DNA of 64,000 nt from Amycolatopsis rubida (GTDB lineage: Bacteria > Actinomycetota > Actinomycetes > Mycobacteriales > Pseudonocardiaceae), in assembly GCF_900115345.1 (NCBI RefSeq), contig NZ_FOWC01000018.1:102021-166020 (forward strand). The letters are read 5' to 3'. The position numbers were made by a program, and so were the translations under genes. This document shows positions 7,077-16,886 of the stretch, piece after piece. The stretch's first letter is position 1. Each line of letters starts with the position of its first letter. The notes beneath the pieces are model-generated. The model made no database searches and was not told the DNA's origin. It saw nothing but the letters and a program-made list of their open reading frames with translations.

Positions 7077-9577
7077 CGCCGCACCTCCGGAACTCCCAGC
7101 AGCACCGGAATCTTCTGCTCCCGTTCCGCGCGGAACGAGATCGACGGGTCCGGCGTCCCCGGCGCGTTCACGAACGAGCTGAACCGCGCCAGCTTGTCCG
7201 GATCCTCCAGTACCCCTCGCCATTCGTCGGTGTAACCCTCGATGTGTTTCGCCATCGCCGCGTCCAAGTCCTCGCAGATGCCGAGGCTGTCGTCCACGAT
7301 CACCGCACGCAGATGGCCAAGCCCGCCGTCGAGTTCCTCGATCCACGGTGCCGTGCGCTGCAACCGATCCGCCGTGCGCACGTAGAACATCAGGAACCGG
7401 TCAATCGTGCGGACCAGGGTTTCGGTGTCCACGTCAGACACCAGCAGTTCCGCGTGCCGTGGTGTCGCTCCGCCATTGCCGCCGACGTAGAGATTCCATC
7501 CGTGCTCGGTCGCGATCACACCGAAGTCCTTGCCGCGCGCTTCAGCACATTCACGCGCGCATCCGGACACCCCGGCCTTGATCTTGTGCGGTGACCGCAG
7601 GCCGCGATACCGCAACTCCAGATCGATCGCCAACCCCACGCTGTCCTGGACGCCATAGCGGCACCAAGTCGAGCCGACACAGGATTTAACCGTCCGCAAC
7701 GACTTTCCGTACGCGTGCCCGGACTCGAAGCCCGCGTCGACCAGCCGTCGCCAGATGTCTGGCAGCTGGTCCACAGTGGCCCCGAACAGGTCGATCCGCT
7801 GTCCGCCGGTGATCTTCGTATACAGCCTGAAATCCTGCGCGACCTGTGCGATCACCATCAGCTTCTCCGGGGTGATCTCGCCGCCGGGAATCCGCGGCAC
7901 CACCGAATAGCTGCCGTTGCGCTGTATGTTCGCCAGGAACCGGTCATTCGTGTCCTGCAGCGCCGCCTGCTCGCCGCCGAGGATGTGCCCGTTGCCCAGC
8001 GTCGCCAGGATCGACGCCACCGCGGGCTTGCACACCGCGCAACCCGTTCCGGTGCCGTACCGGCTCACTATCTCGCTAAACGTCGCCATCCGCGTCGCAC
8101 GGATGATCTCGAACAGTTCCGCACGGGACTGCGCGAAGTGCTCGCACAACGCCTTCGACTGCTCGACCCCGCACGCGTTCAGCAGCTTCGCCAGCATCGG
8201 CACGCACGAGCCACACGACGTTCCCGCCCGCGTGCACGCCTTCAGCTTCGCAACCGAATCGCGGCCGTCCTCGGTGATCGCCCGGGTCAGCGCGCCCTTG
8301 GAAACCCCGTTGCACGAACAGACCTGCGCCTCGTCCGGCAACGCGTCCACGCCGACCGCCGCACCGCCGCCGGCCGGGGCGAGCAACGCGCCCGGGTCGG
8401 CGGGCAGCGGACGGCCGACCAACGCCCGCAGCGTGTTGTACTCCGCCGCGTCGCCGACCAGGACCCCGCCGAGCAACGTCCGGCCATCGCCGGTCACCAC
8501 AAGCTTCTTGTACGTCCCGGCCACGGCGTCGTTCACCGCGACTTCCAGCGCTCCTTCGGTGGCCGCGTGCGCGTCGCCGAAACTCGCGACGTCCACGCCC
8601 ATCAGCTTCAGCTTCGTCGCGGTGTCCGGTTCGGGGAAGCTCGCCGTCGTGCCGGTGAGTTGCGCCGCGACCACCTCCGCCATCGCGTACCCGGGCGCGA
8701 CGATGCCGTACACCCGGCCCTCGACCGCCGCGCACTCGCCGATCGCGTAGACCGCCGAGTCGCTGGTCCGGCACGTCGCGTCGACCAGCACGCCACCGCG
8801 CTCGCCAACGTCCAAACCGGACTCCCGGGCCAAGTCGTCCCGAGGACGGATACCGGCGGAGAAGACCACCAGGTCGACGTCCAGCTCCGTAGCGTTGCCC
8901 AGCCGAGCCAGCAACCGCGATCCGTCCGCCTTGATCGCGTCCGTCGAGGTTCCGGTGTGGACGGTCACGTCGAGGTTCGTAATCAGCCGCCGCAACAGAC
9001 CGCCGCCGCCATCGTCGACCTGCAACGGCATCAACCGCGGTGCCATCTCCACCACGTGCGGCGACAGTCCCATGTCCCGCAACGCCTTCGCCGCCTCCAG
9101 GCCGAGAAGGCCGCCGCCGATCACCATCGCGGCACGACGTCCGCGACCCTGCCGTTCAGCCGCGGCTCGAATCGCGTCGAGGTCTTCGATCGTCCGGTAC
9201 ACGAACACGCCCGGCAGATCCCGCCCCGGCACCGGCGGCACGAACGGACGCGAACCGGTCGCCAGCACCAGCGAGTCGTATGGCTCAACATGTCCGGAAG
9301 CCGTTGTCACCGTCCTGGCTTCGCGATCCACTGACACCACAACTTCGCCAAGGCGAAGATCGACCGTGTCGTCGTCCGCGTAGTCCGATCCCGGCAACGC
9401 CAACGCGGCCGGATCCCAGCTGTCCACATAGGAAGTCAGCGCTACCCGGTCGTAAGCGGGACGGCTCTCCTCGCCGAAGACGACAACCCGCCACTCGCCC
9501 GCCGCGTCTGCCGCGCGAAGCGCCTCCACGAACCGGTGCGCGACCATGCCGTGCCCGGCGACCACCACTGTAGGCAT
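7073..9577 (-). CDS. nirB: nitrite reductase [NAD(P)H] large subunit NirB
   Basis: 834 residues, full length. An FAD/NAD(P)-binding oxidoreductase region comes first (VVAGHGMVAHRF at the N-terminus, VIGGGLLGLEAAKAL near 150). A Bfd-type [2Fe-2S] domain follows near 420-455 (VCSCNGVSKG and GTSCGSC). The C-terminal nitrite/sulfite reductase part has sirohaem/[4Fe-4S] cysteines near 634-672 (CVGSTWC and CARECAE). It reduces nitrite to ammonium with six electrons from NAD(P)H. It starts one base after the narK stop, in the middle of the nitrate operon. Confidence 0.95.
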   Translation of the reverse strand: MPTVVVAGHGMVAHRFVEALRAADAAGEWRVVVFGEESRPAYDRVALTSYVDSWDPAALALPGSDYADDDTVDLRLGEVVVSVDREARTVTTASGHVEPYDSLVLATGSRPFVPPVPGRDLPGVFVYRTIEDLDAIRAAAERQGRGRRAAMVIGGGLLGLEAAKALRDMGLSPHVVEMAPRLMPLQVDDGGGGLLRRLITNLDVTVHTGTSTDAIKADGSRLLARLGNATELDVDLVVFSAGIRPRDDLARESGLDVGERGGVLVDATCRTSDSAVYAIGECAAVEGRVYGIVAPGYAMAEVVAAQLTGTTASFPEPDTATKLKLMGVDVASFGDAHAATEGALEVAVNDAVAGTYKKLVVTGDGRTLLGGVLVGDAAEYNTLRALVGRPLPADPGALLAPAGGGAAVGVDALPDEAQVCSCNGVSKGALTRAITEDGRDSVAKLKACTRAGTSCGSCVPMLAKLLNACGVEQSKALCEHFAQSRAELFEIIRATRMATFSEIVSRYGTGTGCAVCKPAVASILATLGNGHILGGEQAALQDTNDRFLANIQRNGSYSVVPRIPGGEITPEKLMVIAQVAQDFRLYTKITGGQRIDLFGATVDQLPDIWRRLVDAGFESGHAYGKSLRTVKSCVGSTWCRYGVQDSVGLAIDLELRYRGLRSPHKIKAGVSGCARECAEARGKDFGVIATEHGWNLYVGGNGGATPRHAELLVSDVDTETLVRTIDRFLMFYVRTADRLQRTAPWIEELDGGLGHLRAVIVDDSLGICEDLDAAMAKHIEGYTDEWRGVLEDPDKLARFSSFVNAPGTPDPSISFRAEREQKIPVLLGVPEVRR

Positions 9578-9578
9578 T

Positions 9579-10916
9579 TCAGACCTCCGCTCCCGCCAAC
9601 GCCACCTGTGCGCGCACCACAGGCTTGCGCAGGTAGCCGAACCACGTCACGCCCACGCACACCGCGTAGAAGACCAGGAATCCGACGAACGCCGGAACGC
9701 CGCTGTGCGCGGCGGCGAACGACTGCCGGAACGCGAGGTTGATGAACAACCCGCCCAGCGCACCGACCGCACCGGCCAATCCGATCAACGCGCCGGACAG
9801 CCGCCGCGCGTTGCGCAATTCGGTCGCCTCGTCCGCTCCGGCCTGGATGGCGGCCCGCGCCTTTACCTGGAAGATCGCCGGGATCATCTTGTATGTCGAT
9901 CCGTTGCCGATTCCGGTGAGCACGAACAAAACGATGAACGCGGCGGTAAAGGTCGCCAGCGAGTCAGCCGAGGACGCCAGCACCAGCACCACGGTCGCCA
10001 ACGCCATCGCACCGAACGTCGCGAAGGTGACCCGGCCGCCGCCGATGCGGTCCGACAGCCATCCGCCGATCGGCCGGGACAGTGAACCCAGCAGCGGGCC
10101 GAGGAACGTCACCGCGGCCGCCTGCAACGGCGTCCGGCCGAACTGGTTCTGCAGCACCAAACCGAAGGCGAAGCTGTAGCCGATGAAGGAACCGAACGTG
10201 CCGACGTACAGCAGCGACATCACCCAGGTGTGTCCATAACGGACTACCTCGCGCATGGCCTTGGTGTCGCCGCGAACGCTGGCCAAGTTGTCCATGAACA
10301 ACGCGGCACACGTCGCGGCGATGACGATCAGCGGGAGGTAGAGGTAGAGAACCAGTCGTGGCGCGGTCGCCCCCACGGTGCCGATGACGAGAAGCCCGAC
10401 GAGCTGAATTACCGCAACGCCAAGGTTTCCGCCGCCGGCGTTCAACCCGAGTGCCCAGCCCTTGTGCCGTTCTGGATAAAAGGTGTTGATGTTCGTCATC
10501 GACGACGCGAAGTTGCCGCCGCCGACCCCGCCGAGCGCGGCCATCAGCACGAACGTGCCCAGCGAGGTACCCGGGTGCAGCACGATGGCGGTCAGCACCG
10601 CCGGAATGAGCAGCAGCACGGCGCTGCTGACTGTCCAATTGCGACCGCCGAAGCGCGCGACCGCGAAGGTGTACGGGATCCGCATGATCGCCCCGACCAC
10701 CGTCGGGGTGGAGACGAGCAGGAATTTGTCCGCCGCGCTGAACCCGTAGGCCGGGCCCATGAACAGCACCACCACCGACCACAAGGTCCAGATCGAGAAG
10801 CCGATGTGCTCGGAAAACACGGAAAACCACAGATTGCGCCGGGCGACGCGCTTGCCGGTCGTTTCCCAGAACTCGTCGTCCTCGGGATCCCAGTGCTCGA
10901 TCCAACGGCGGGTCAT
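9579..10916 (-). CDS. narK: NarK-family nitrate/nitrite MFS transporter
   Basis: 445 residues. The ATG at 10916 follows GAGGAGGACGCC. About twelve hydrophobic segments are visible, with the nitrate-porter signature region GGVGGGNFASSMTNINTFYP, then GLNAGGGNLGV and RPIGGWLSDRIGG. These correspond to the glycine-rich nitrate signatures of the NNP family. It would import nitrate, or exchange nitrate and nitrite, across the inner membrane. It lies between nasB (26 bp upstream) and nirB, so uptake and both reduction steps share one transcript. Confidence 0.92.
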   Translation of the reverse strand: MTRRWIEHWDPEDDEFWETTGKRVARRNLWFSVFSEHIGFSIWTLWSVVVLFMGPAYGFSAADKFLLVSTPTVVGAIMRIPYTFAVARFGGRNWTVSSAVLLLIPAVLTAIVLHPGTSLGTFVLMAALGGVGGGNFASSMTNINTFYPERHKGWALGLNAGGGNLGVAVIQLVGLLVIGTVGATAPRLVLYLYLPLIVIAATCAALFMDNLASVRGDTKAMREVVRYGHTWVMSLLYVGTFGSFIGYSFAFGLVLQNQFGRTPLQAAAVTFLGPLLGSLSRPIGGWLSDRIGGGRVTFATFGAMALATVVLVLASSADSLATFTAAFIVLFVLTGIGNGSTYKMIPAIFQVKARAAIQAGADEATELRNARRLSGALIGLAGAVGALGGLFINLAFRQSFAAAHSGVPAFVGFLVFYAVCVGVTWFGYLRKPVVRAQVALAGAEV

Positions 10917-10942
10917 GGCGTCCTCCTCGTTACCGGGGGCGG

Positions 10943-12367
10943 TCATTGCGCGGCCAGCCAGTCCGCGACCGCGCCGACCGTCTCGCGGCAGCTTCCGCAT
11001 CCTGTGGTGGCACGGGTGGTGCGGGCGAGTGCGGCAACGTCGGTGGCGCCACCCCGCCAGGCTTCGATCAGCCGGCCTTTGGTCACCGCGTTGCAGCGGC
11101 AGATCACTGTGGACGAAGGAAGATCCGCCGGGCTCGCGGCCGTTGGCGCATCCGCGGGCAGTGCACGGCCGAGCAGCACCGCGAGGCGGTCTTCGGGTAC
11201 CGGCGTGCCTCGGTCGTGCAGCTGCGTCACGGTCGCCGCCGCGTCCGGCAGGCCGAGCAGGATCGCACCGGTCACACGGTCGCCGCGGACGACGAGCTTG
11301 CCGTACCTGCCGCCGGACGGATCATCGAAGGTCATTACCTCGGCGGCGTCATCCGCGCTGGTCACCTGCGTTTCGCCGAGCGCGGCGAGGTCGATGCCGC
11401 GGGCTTTGAGCCGGGTTACCGTGCGGGTGCCGCGGTAGCGCGCCGTGGCGTCCGAGCCGGTGAGCAGGTCCGCGAGCACCGCTGCCTGTTCCCACGCGGG
11501 CTGCACCAATCCCGGTGGCGCGCCAGGGTGGCGAGCGCAGTCGCCCAACGCGTGGATGCGGCCGTCGCTGGTCCGGAGCAGATCGTCCACCAGGATGCCG
11601 CGGTCCACCGCGAGCCCGGCGGCTTCGGCGAGCGACGTCTCCGGCCGCACCCCGGCCGCGACCACCACGAGGTCTGCGGGAACGAAGCTGCCGTCGTCGA
11701 GTTTGAGACCGTCTCCGGGGAGGTGCCGGGCGGCGGTCACCTCGAATCGGAACGTGACGCCCAGCTCCGCCAACCGGCGCGCCAGCACTCGGCCCGCACC
11801 GGAATCCAGTTGCCGTTCCAGGACATGCGGCCGCGGATGCACCACTGTCACGTTCGTTCCGCGACCTGCCAGCCCGCGCGCGGCCTCCAAACCGAGCAAT
11901 CCACCGCCGAGTACCGCGACCGGCGCGCCCGGACGTGCGGCGTCCACGATGCGCGCGCAGTCGTCCAGCGTTCGGAACGCCACGACCTCCGGTCCGAGTT
12001 CGAGTCCTTCGACCGGCGGCAGCCAAGGCGCGGCTCCGGTCGCGAGGACGACTGCGTCGTAAGGAAAATCCTCGGTTTCAGTGCGGACGACCCGGCGCGC
12101 CGGGTCGATCAGCGTCACCCGCGTTCCGAGCTGCAAATCGACCCGCGTCCGCCCGGCCCACTCGGAATCGTGCAACCGCACCGTGTCCGGACTCATCCCG
12201 CCGGCGACCACAGTGGACAGCAGCACCCGGTTGTAGGCCGGATGCGGCTCTGCGCCGAGCACGCTCAGCCCTACCCGGTCGCCTTCCGGATCACGCCGCC
12301 GGATCTCGTCCGCGAGCCGTGCCCCGGCCATCCCGTATCCGATGATGACGACGTTCCGCGCGCTCAT
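10943..12367 (-). CDS. nasB: nitrate reductase electron-transfer subunit (FAD oxidoreductase with Bfd-like domain)
   Basis: 474 residues from the ATG at 12367, which overlaps the nasC stop. An N-terminal FAD-binding Rossmann motif (VIIGYGMAGARLADEI) is followed by an NAD(P)-binding one (VAVLGGGLLGLEAARGL near 150). The C-terminal 60 residues form a BFD-like [2Fe-2S] domain (ICRCNAVTKG near 425 and GCGSC near 455). This matches the NasB type that passes NAD(P)H electrons to the molybdenum subunit, and also resembles the N-terminal half of the neighbouring NirB. Coupling to nasC supports the nitrate reductase assignment. Confidence 0.85.
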   Translation of the reverse strand: MSARNVVIIGYGMAGARLADEIRRRDPEGDRVGLSVLGAEPHPAYNRVLLSTVVAGGMSPDTVRLHDSEWAGRTRVDLQLGTRVTLIDPARRVVRTETEDFPYDAVVLATGAAPWLPPVEGLELGPEVVAFRTLDDCARIVDAARPGAPVAVLGGGLLGLEAARGLAGRGTNVTVVHPRPHVLERQLDSGAGRVLARRLAELGVTFRFEVTAARHLPGDGLKLDDGSFVPADLVVVAAGVRPETSLAEAAGLAVDRGILVDDLLRTSDGRIHALGDCARHPGAPPGLVQPAWEQAAVLADLLTGSDATARYRGTRTVTRLKARGIDLAALGETQVTSADDAAEVMTFDDPSGGRYGKLVVRGDRVTGAILLGLPDAAATVTQLHDRGTPVPEDRLAVLLGRALPADAPTAASPADLPSSTVICRCNAVTKGRLIEAWRGGATDVAALARTTRATTGCGSCRETVGAVADWLAAQ

Positions 12368-14400
12368 GCTTCGGCCCTCGCCAACGACACCGCGCACACC
12401 TTGAACTCCGGCATCCGGCTCACCGGGTCGAGCACCGGGTTGGTCACCAGATTCGCCCGCGCCGCACCGGGAAAGTGGAACGGCAGGAAGACCAGGTCCG
12501 CCCGCATCGACGGCACACACCGCACCCGCGCGACAGTTTCCCCGCGCCGCGACCGCACCACCGCGCGATCGCCGTCGGCCAGTCCGGACCGCGCCGCGGT
12601 ATCCGGATGAACCTCGACGAACACCTCCGGCACGACCGCCGTCAACTCCGCGATCCGGCGGGTCTGGGCACCGGATTGGTAGTGCTGCAGCACTCGACCG
12701 GTGGTGGCCTGCAACGGAAACACTTCATCCGGCAGTTCGGCGGGTCCACTGTGGTCAACCTCCGCGAACCGTGCTCGGCCGTCCGGATGCGCGAATCCGT
12801 CGAGAAACATTCGCGGCGTGCCGGGGTGTGTTTCGGCCGGAACCGGCCAGTGCAACGCTTCTCCGGACCGCAGCCGTTGGTAAGTCACCCCGGAGTAGTC
12901 GGCGGCTCCGCCCTTCGACGCGGCACGCAGCTCCTCGAAGACCTCCACCGCGTCGTCCGGGAACCTCTCCGCAGGCTGTCCCATGCGGACTGCGAGATCC
13001 CGCAACAGCGACAGATCGCTGCGCACTCCCTCCGGTGGCTCAATGGAGCGTTGCCGCAAGAGGACTCGACCTTCGAGGTTGGTCAACGTGCCTTCCTCCT
13101 CAGCCCACTGCGGCACCGGAAAGACCACGTCGGCCAGCTCCGCGGTTTCGGACCGGACAAAGTCCGCCACCACGAGAAGATCCAGGCCGGACAACCGGTC
13201 CTGCACCAGGGACGAGCGCGGGGCCGACACCACCGGATTGCTTCCGAACACCAGCAGGGCCTTGATCGAATCGCCCAGCGCGTCGAGCAGCTCGACCGCC
13301 GAACGTCCCGGTCCTGGCAAGCTTTCCGCCGGCACGCCCCAGACCTTGGCGACGTGCGCACGTGCCGCCGGATCGTCGATCTTGCGATAGCCCGGCAGTT
13401 GATCCGCTTTCTGCCCGTGCTCGCGTCCGCCCTGACCGTTTCCTTGCCCAGTAAGGCAGCCGAAGCCAGCTCCGGCACGACCGGGCAAGCCCAGCGCGAG
13501 AGCGAGATTGATCCACCCGCCGACCGTGGCGGTGCCGGAGGCGTGTTGTTCCGTCCCGCGTCCAGTAAGCACATACGCGTTGTCCGACCGAGCCAGCATT
13601 TCCGCCGCCTGCCGCTGAGCTGCGGCCGAGACTCCGGTCACCCGCTCGACCCGTTCCGGCCACCAGGTCGCGGCGATGCGCCACATTTCGTCGAATCCGC
13701 GCGTCCGGAGATCCACATAGGACTTGTCCAGGTGTCCTTCGGCGACGACCGCGTGCAGAATTCCCAACGCCAGTGCGAGATCCGTGCCCGGCGCTGGCGC
13801 GAGGTGCAGCGCGGCGCGCTCGGCTGTCGGTGTGCGGCGCGGGTCGACGACGATCAGTTCCGCGCTCTCCAGATGCTGCATGAACGGGGGCATCGTCTCG
13901 GCCGGGTTCGCCCCGGCGAGCAGGACGACGTCCGCATTCGCAAGATCAGTTACCGGGAACGGAAGTCCGCGGTCTACGCCGAACGCGCGCATCCCGGCCG
14001 CGGCGGCGGCGGACATGCAAAATCGGCCGTTGTAGTCGATTTGCGCCGTTCCGAGCGCGACCCGGGCGAATTTCCCGAGCAGGTAAGCCTTTTCGTTCGT
14101 GAGTCCGCCGCCGCCGAACACCGCGACCGAGTCCGCGCCATGTTCGCGACGCGCGGCCAGCACTCGGCCCGCGACGAAATCCACTGCCTCGTCCCAGGAA
14201 ACCGGCTGCAGCTCGCCGTCTCGGCGGAGCAGCGGCGAGGTCAGGCGTGCGCCGGATTCGAGCAGGGTGCCGGCGGTCCAGCCTTTCTGGCACAGGCCGC
14301 CCGCGTTGACCGGGAAGTTCCGTGGGGTGACCCGGGTCTCGTCCAGGCGCATCCCGCACTGCAAGGCGCAGTACGGGCAATGTGTGTCGACGTGCGGCAC
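12364..14400 (-). CDS. nasC: assimilatory nitrate reductase catalytic subunit (molybdopterin oxidoreductase)
   Basis: 678 residues from a GTG with GAGGAG upstream. The N-terminal [4Fe-4S] ligands are C8, C11, C15 and C37, giving the Cx2Cx3Cx21C pattern. MGD-binding oxidoreductase blocks follow (YNGRFCMSAAAAAGMRAFG, LVFGSNPVVSAP). A C-terminal molydopterin dinucleotide-binding domain ends the protein. There is no twin-arginine signal, as expected for a cytoplasmic assimilatory enzyme, and no fused Bfd domain, since that sits in the next gene. First gene of the nitrate operon, with a candidate GlnR site about 70 bp upstream. Confidence 0.92.
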   Translation of the reverse strand: MPHVDTHCPYCALQCGMRLDETRVTPRNFPVNAGGLCQKGWTAGTLLESGARLTSPLLRRDGELQPVSWDEAVDFVAGRVLAARREHGADSVAVFGGGGLTNEKAYLLGKFARVALGTAQIDYNGRFCMSAAAAAGMRAFGVDRGLPFPVTDLANADVVLLAGANPAETMPPFMQHLESAELIVVDPRRTPTAERAALHLAPAPGTDLALALGILHAVVAEGHLDKSYVDLRTRGFDEMWRIAATWWPERVERVTGVSAAAQRQAAEMLARSDNAYVLTGRGTEQHASGTATVGGWINLALALGLPGRAGAGFGCLTGQGNGQGGREHGQKADQLPGYRKIDDPAARAHVAKVWGVPAESLPGPGRSAVELLDALGDSIKALLVFGSNPVVSAPRSSLVQDRLSGLDLLVVADFVRSETAELADVVFPVPQWAEEEGTLTNLEGRVLLRQRSIEPPEGVRSDLSLLRDLAVRMGQPAERFPDDAVEVFEELRAASKGGAADYSGVTYQRLRSGEALHWPVPAETHPGTPRMFLDGFAHPDGRARFAEVDHSGPAELPDEVFPLQATTGRVLQHYQSGAQTRRIAELTAVVPEVFVEVHPDTAARSGLADGDRAVVRSRRGETVARVRCVPSMRADLVFLPFHFPGAARANLVTNPVLDPVSRMPEFKVCAVSLARAEA

Positions 14401-14465
14401 AGGCGCTCCTCGGGTCGGCGATGACCCGACGGTAAGGACGCCGTGTTACCTGAACATGCCCGAAT

Positions 14466-14481
14466 GTTTCGGGGAGTTGAC
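14466..14481 (-). promoter_or_regulatory. candidate GlnR binding site upstream of the nitrate operon
   Basis: Read leftward, GTCAA-N6-GAAAC fits the actinobacterial GlnR a/b site pattern GTnAC-N6-GnAAC with one mismatch (GTCAA for GTCAC). It lies 66-81 bp before the nasC start, a normal activator position. A GTAAC lies nearby but at imperfect spacing. GlnR control of nitrate assimilation is known in Streptomyces and mycobacteria; the site here is only an inference. Confidence 0.4.
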
Positions 14482-14515
14482 ATTGCCCGCCGTCATGGCG
14501 GAGGCGCGCAGTGAG

Positions 14516-15313
14516 TCAGAGGATCGCGCTGACCTCACGGGCCGCTGCGCGCAGGCCGTCCAATGCGGCATTGGTGGACCTGGGATCGAGTGCGTGCGAG
14601 GCGAGGCGGAAGAGGATGGCGCGCAGCAGGAGCTGGGGCCATTCGGGGAGGTGGGCCCAGCGTTCCAGGAGGGCTCCGGTCGCCCCGCCCCAGATCAGGG
14701 AGTCGACTGCGGCGATCGCCGCGCCCCATTCGCCTGGGCGGTAGTACGGGACGAAATCGACCACGCCGGGGGCTTCGTCGCCGTCGAAGAGCAGGCCGGC
14801 CAGGAGTTCCCCGTGGGCGACCTGGTGCGGGAGTTTGACCGGGCGGCGGGCCGGAGCGAGGATTTCGAACCAGCGGCCGCCTTTTTCCTCGGCGAGGGGG
14901 CGGTCTTGTTCTTCCCACGCGATTCGGTCGGCTGTCGCGTCGATGTCGTCGCGTGCGGAGAGGAAGTCCGGCCGGGGGAGGTCCGCTGTTGCCCGGTGCA
15001 GGCGTACCGCCGCGAGAACCGCGTCGTCGCAGCGGTGCTCGGCGGTGCCGGCGAGGTAGCGCCAGGCTGACCAGTCTCCGACGATCCAGCGGCCGTCTCG
15101 CGAGCGGACTGGCTTGGCGATGCGGAGGCCCGGGTCCTCGGCGAAATCCAGCGCGCGGGCGGTCCACAGGGCTTGGGAGCGGTCGGTGACGCGTTTGAAG
15201 ACCACGTCTCCGGCGTACCAGGTTTCGGAGTCCGGGAGGAGGGTGATGGCGTCGGCGTCGCTGCCGAACGCGTTGCAGACGCGTTCGGAGGGACGTTCGA
15301 GGGTTGACCGCAC
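14516..15313 (-). CDS. actinobacterial TIGR02569-like conserved protein
   Basis: 265 residues from a GTG. The sequence shows no catalytic motif I can name with certainty. Conserved-looking stretches are WYAGDVVFKRV near 33-43, IVGDWSAWRYL, VAHGELLAGLLFDGDEAPGV near 165-185, and FRLASHALDP near the end. The order HGE... then GVVDFVPYYRPGEW recalls aminoglycoside-phosphotransferase-like folds. It lies next to moeZ in the same orientation, as in mycobacteria (Rv3205c beside moeB1), which supports the TIGR02569 assignment. Function unknown. Confidence 0.65.
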   Translation of the reverse strand: MRSTLERPSERVCNAFGSDADAITLLPDSETWYAGDVVFKRVTDRSQALWTARALDFAEDPGLRIAKPVRSRDGRWIVGDWSAWRYLAGTAEHRCDDAVLAAVRLHRATADLPRPDFLSARDDIDATADRIAWEEQDRPLAEEKGGRWFEILAPARRPVKLPHQVAHGELLAGLLFDGDEAPGVVDFVPYYRPGEWGAAIAAVDSLIWGGATGALLERWAHLPEWPQLLLRAILFRLASHALDPRSTNAALDGLRAAAREVSAIL

Positions 15314-15362
15314 AAAGCGGGAGGTTACCCCGGGTCTGGGCGGGTTATGGGGGAGACTCGCT

Positions 15363-15446
15363 GGTCGCGGGGCGGCTCGTCGCCTGGCGGCGGCATTGCG
15401 CCCCGCTGGGTGCGGTGGGGCACCCCGAAGCTTGATTGTGCTGACG
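15363..15446 (+). repeat. dispersed repeat C, copy 1
   Basis: The stretch contains GGCTCGTCGCCTGGCGGCG, then CATTGCG, GGTGGGGCACCCCGAAGCTT and GTGCTGACG in order. The same blocks recur in inverted orientation at 58589-58658, where about 11 bp (near CCCGCTGGGTG) are missing. The rest of the 293-bp gap 15314-15606 holds only this element and the hairpin at 15546; no gene is supported. Confidence 0.7.
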
Positions 15447-15545
15447 ATCTGAGGGTGCGAGTGGGGCTAGCAGCGGTGATTGGTCGTGAGGGGAACCCTG
15501 CGGGAATCAGAGCCGGTGCGGGTGGCCCTCACGTACGCGAAAAGC

Positions 15546-15596
15546 CGTGAAGGGCTCCTTCAGGGAGTCTGTGTCCCTCAAGGAGCCCTTCACGGC
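15546..15596. terminator. hairpin family A, copy 1, downstream of moeZ
   Basis: Inverted repeat with 22-bp arms (CCGTGAAGGGCTCCTT at the outer end), one mismatch and a 7-nt loop. It starts 10 bp after the moeZ stop, so it is placed as a transcription terminator. There is no U-run. The same arms, with matched base changes, occur at 25384-25430 and 42975-43025. Confidence 0.75.
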
Positions 15597-15606
15597 CGGG
15601 CAGTGC

Positions 15607-16788
15607 TCAGTAAGTCGGCAGGCTTGGGTCGATCTGCCGTGCCCAGGCCAGGACTCCGCCGCCCAGGTGGGTAGCGTCCTTGAAGCCTGCTGCGTGCAAC
15701 GCCGCCAGCGCCTCGGCCGAGCGGGCACCGGACTTGCAGTGCAGGACGATCGGCTTGTCCTGCGGCAACTCCGCCAATGCCTCGCCGGACAGGATGCGGT
15801 CCTTCGGGATCAGCGTGGCGCCCTTGATGTTGACGATCTCGTACTCGTGCGGCTCGCGGACGTCGATCAGGGCGAAGTTCTCGCCCGCGTCGAACTTGGC
15901 CTTCAGTTCCGCGGGAGTCAGCGTGCTGCCCGAGGCGGCCGAGGCGGCTTCGTCCGACACGACGCCGCAGAAGGCTTCGTAGTCGATCAGTTCGGTGATC
16001 TTCGGGGTCTCCGGATCCTTGCGGATCTTGACCTCGCGGTACTTCATCTCCAGCGCGTCATAGGAGATCAACCGCCCGAGCAGGGGCTCGCCGATGCCGG
16101 TGATGAGCTTGATCGCCTCGGTCACCATGATCGAGCCGATCGACGCGCACAGCACGCCCAGTACGCCGCCTTCGGAGCAGGACGGGACCATGCCGGGGGG
16201 CGGCGGCTCGGGGTAGAGATCCCGGTAGTTGAGACCCTTGCCGTTCGGGGCGTCTTCCCAGAAGACGCTCACCTGGCCTTCGAACCGGAAGATCGAACCC
16301 CACACGTACGGCTTGCCCGCCAGCACCGCCGCGTCGTTGACCAGGTAGCGCGTGGCGAAGTTGTCCGTGCCGTCGAGGATCAGGTCGTACTGGCCGAAGA
16401 TCTCCAGCGCGTTCGCCGATTCCAGACGCTCCGTGTGCAGGTACACCTTGACCAGCGGGTTGATCTCGGCGATCGACTCCTGTGCCGACGCGGCCTTGAG
16501 CTTGCCGAGGTCGGACTGGCCGTGGATCACCTGGCGCTGCAGGTTGGATTCGTCGACGACGTCGAAGTCGATGATGCCGAGCGTGCCCACGCCGGCCGCC
16601 GCCAAGTACAGCAGCGCCGGGCTTCCCAGGCCGCCCGCACCGATGACCAGGACCTTCGCGTTCTTCAACCGCTTCTGCCCGACCACCCCGACGTCCGGGA
16701 TGATCAGGTGACGGCTGTACCGGGCCACCTCTTCCTTGGTGAGCTCGGCTGCCGGCTCGACGAGCGGCGGCAGTGCCGTGTCTGACAT
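15607..16788 (-). CDS. moeZ: adenylyltransferase/sulfurtransferase MoeZ (ThiF/MoeB domain plus rhodanese)
   Basis: 393 residues. The ATG at 16788 is preceded by GGAGGA, and another ATG at 16800 is less well placed. The N-terminal 270 residues are an E1-like MoeB/ThiF domain (YSRHLIIPDVG, nucleotide loop GAGGLGSPALLYL near 50-68, DGTDNFATRYLVND). The C-terminal rhodanese domain has the active-site loop LHCKSGARSAEAL with the catalytic cysteine near residue 352. MoeZ-type proteins adenylylate and thiocarboxylate small sulfur-carrier proteins such as MoaD, ThiS and CysO. This fits the molybdenum cofactor demand of the nitrate reductase nearby, though it serves several pathways. Confidence 0.93.
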   Translation of the reverse strand: MSDTALPPLVEPAAELTKEEVARYSRHLIIPDVGVVGQKRLKNAKVLVIGAGGLGSPALLYLAAAGVGTLGIIDFDVVDESNLQRQVIHGQSDLGKLKAASAQESIAEINPLVKVYLHTERLESANALEIFGQYDLILDGTDNFATRYLVNDAAVLAGKPYVWGSIFRFEGQVSVFWEDAPNGKGLNYRDLYPEPPPPGMVPSCSEGGVLGVLCASIGSIMVTEAIKLITGIGEPLLGRLISYDALEMKYREVKIRKDPETPKITELIDYEAFCGVVSDEAASAASGSTLTPAELKAKFDAGENFALIDVREPHEYEIVNIKGATLIPKDRILSGEALAELPQDKPIVLHCKSGARSAEALAALHAAGFKDATHLGGGVLAWARQIDPSLPTY

Positions 16789-16886
16789 CGGGTCCTCCAT
16801 ACTCGCGCGGGTCGCGTAGTCGATCCCAGTATGGTCAACGCCCGCCCGCAAGGGACACTTCCCTGCTCTCAGATGGTGGGACGTTG

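Noticed and set aside
9040..9573. Rightward Pro/Arg-rich frames over nirB
   Set aside because: Antisense shadows of the NirB FAD-binding region, with no ribosome sites.
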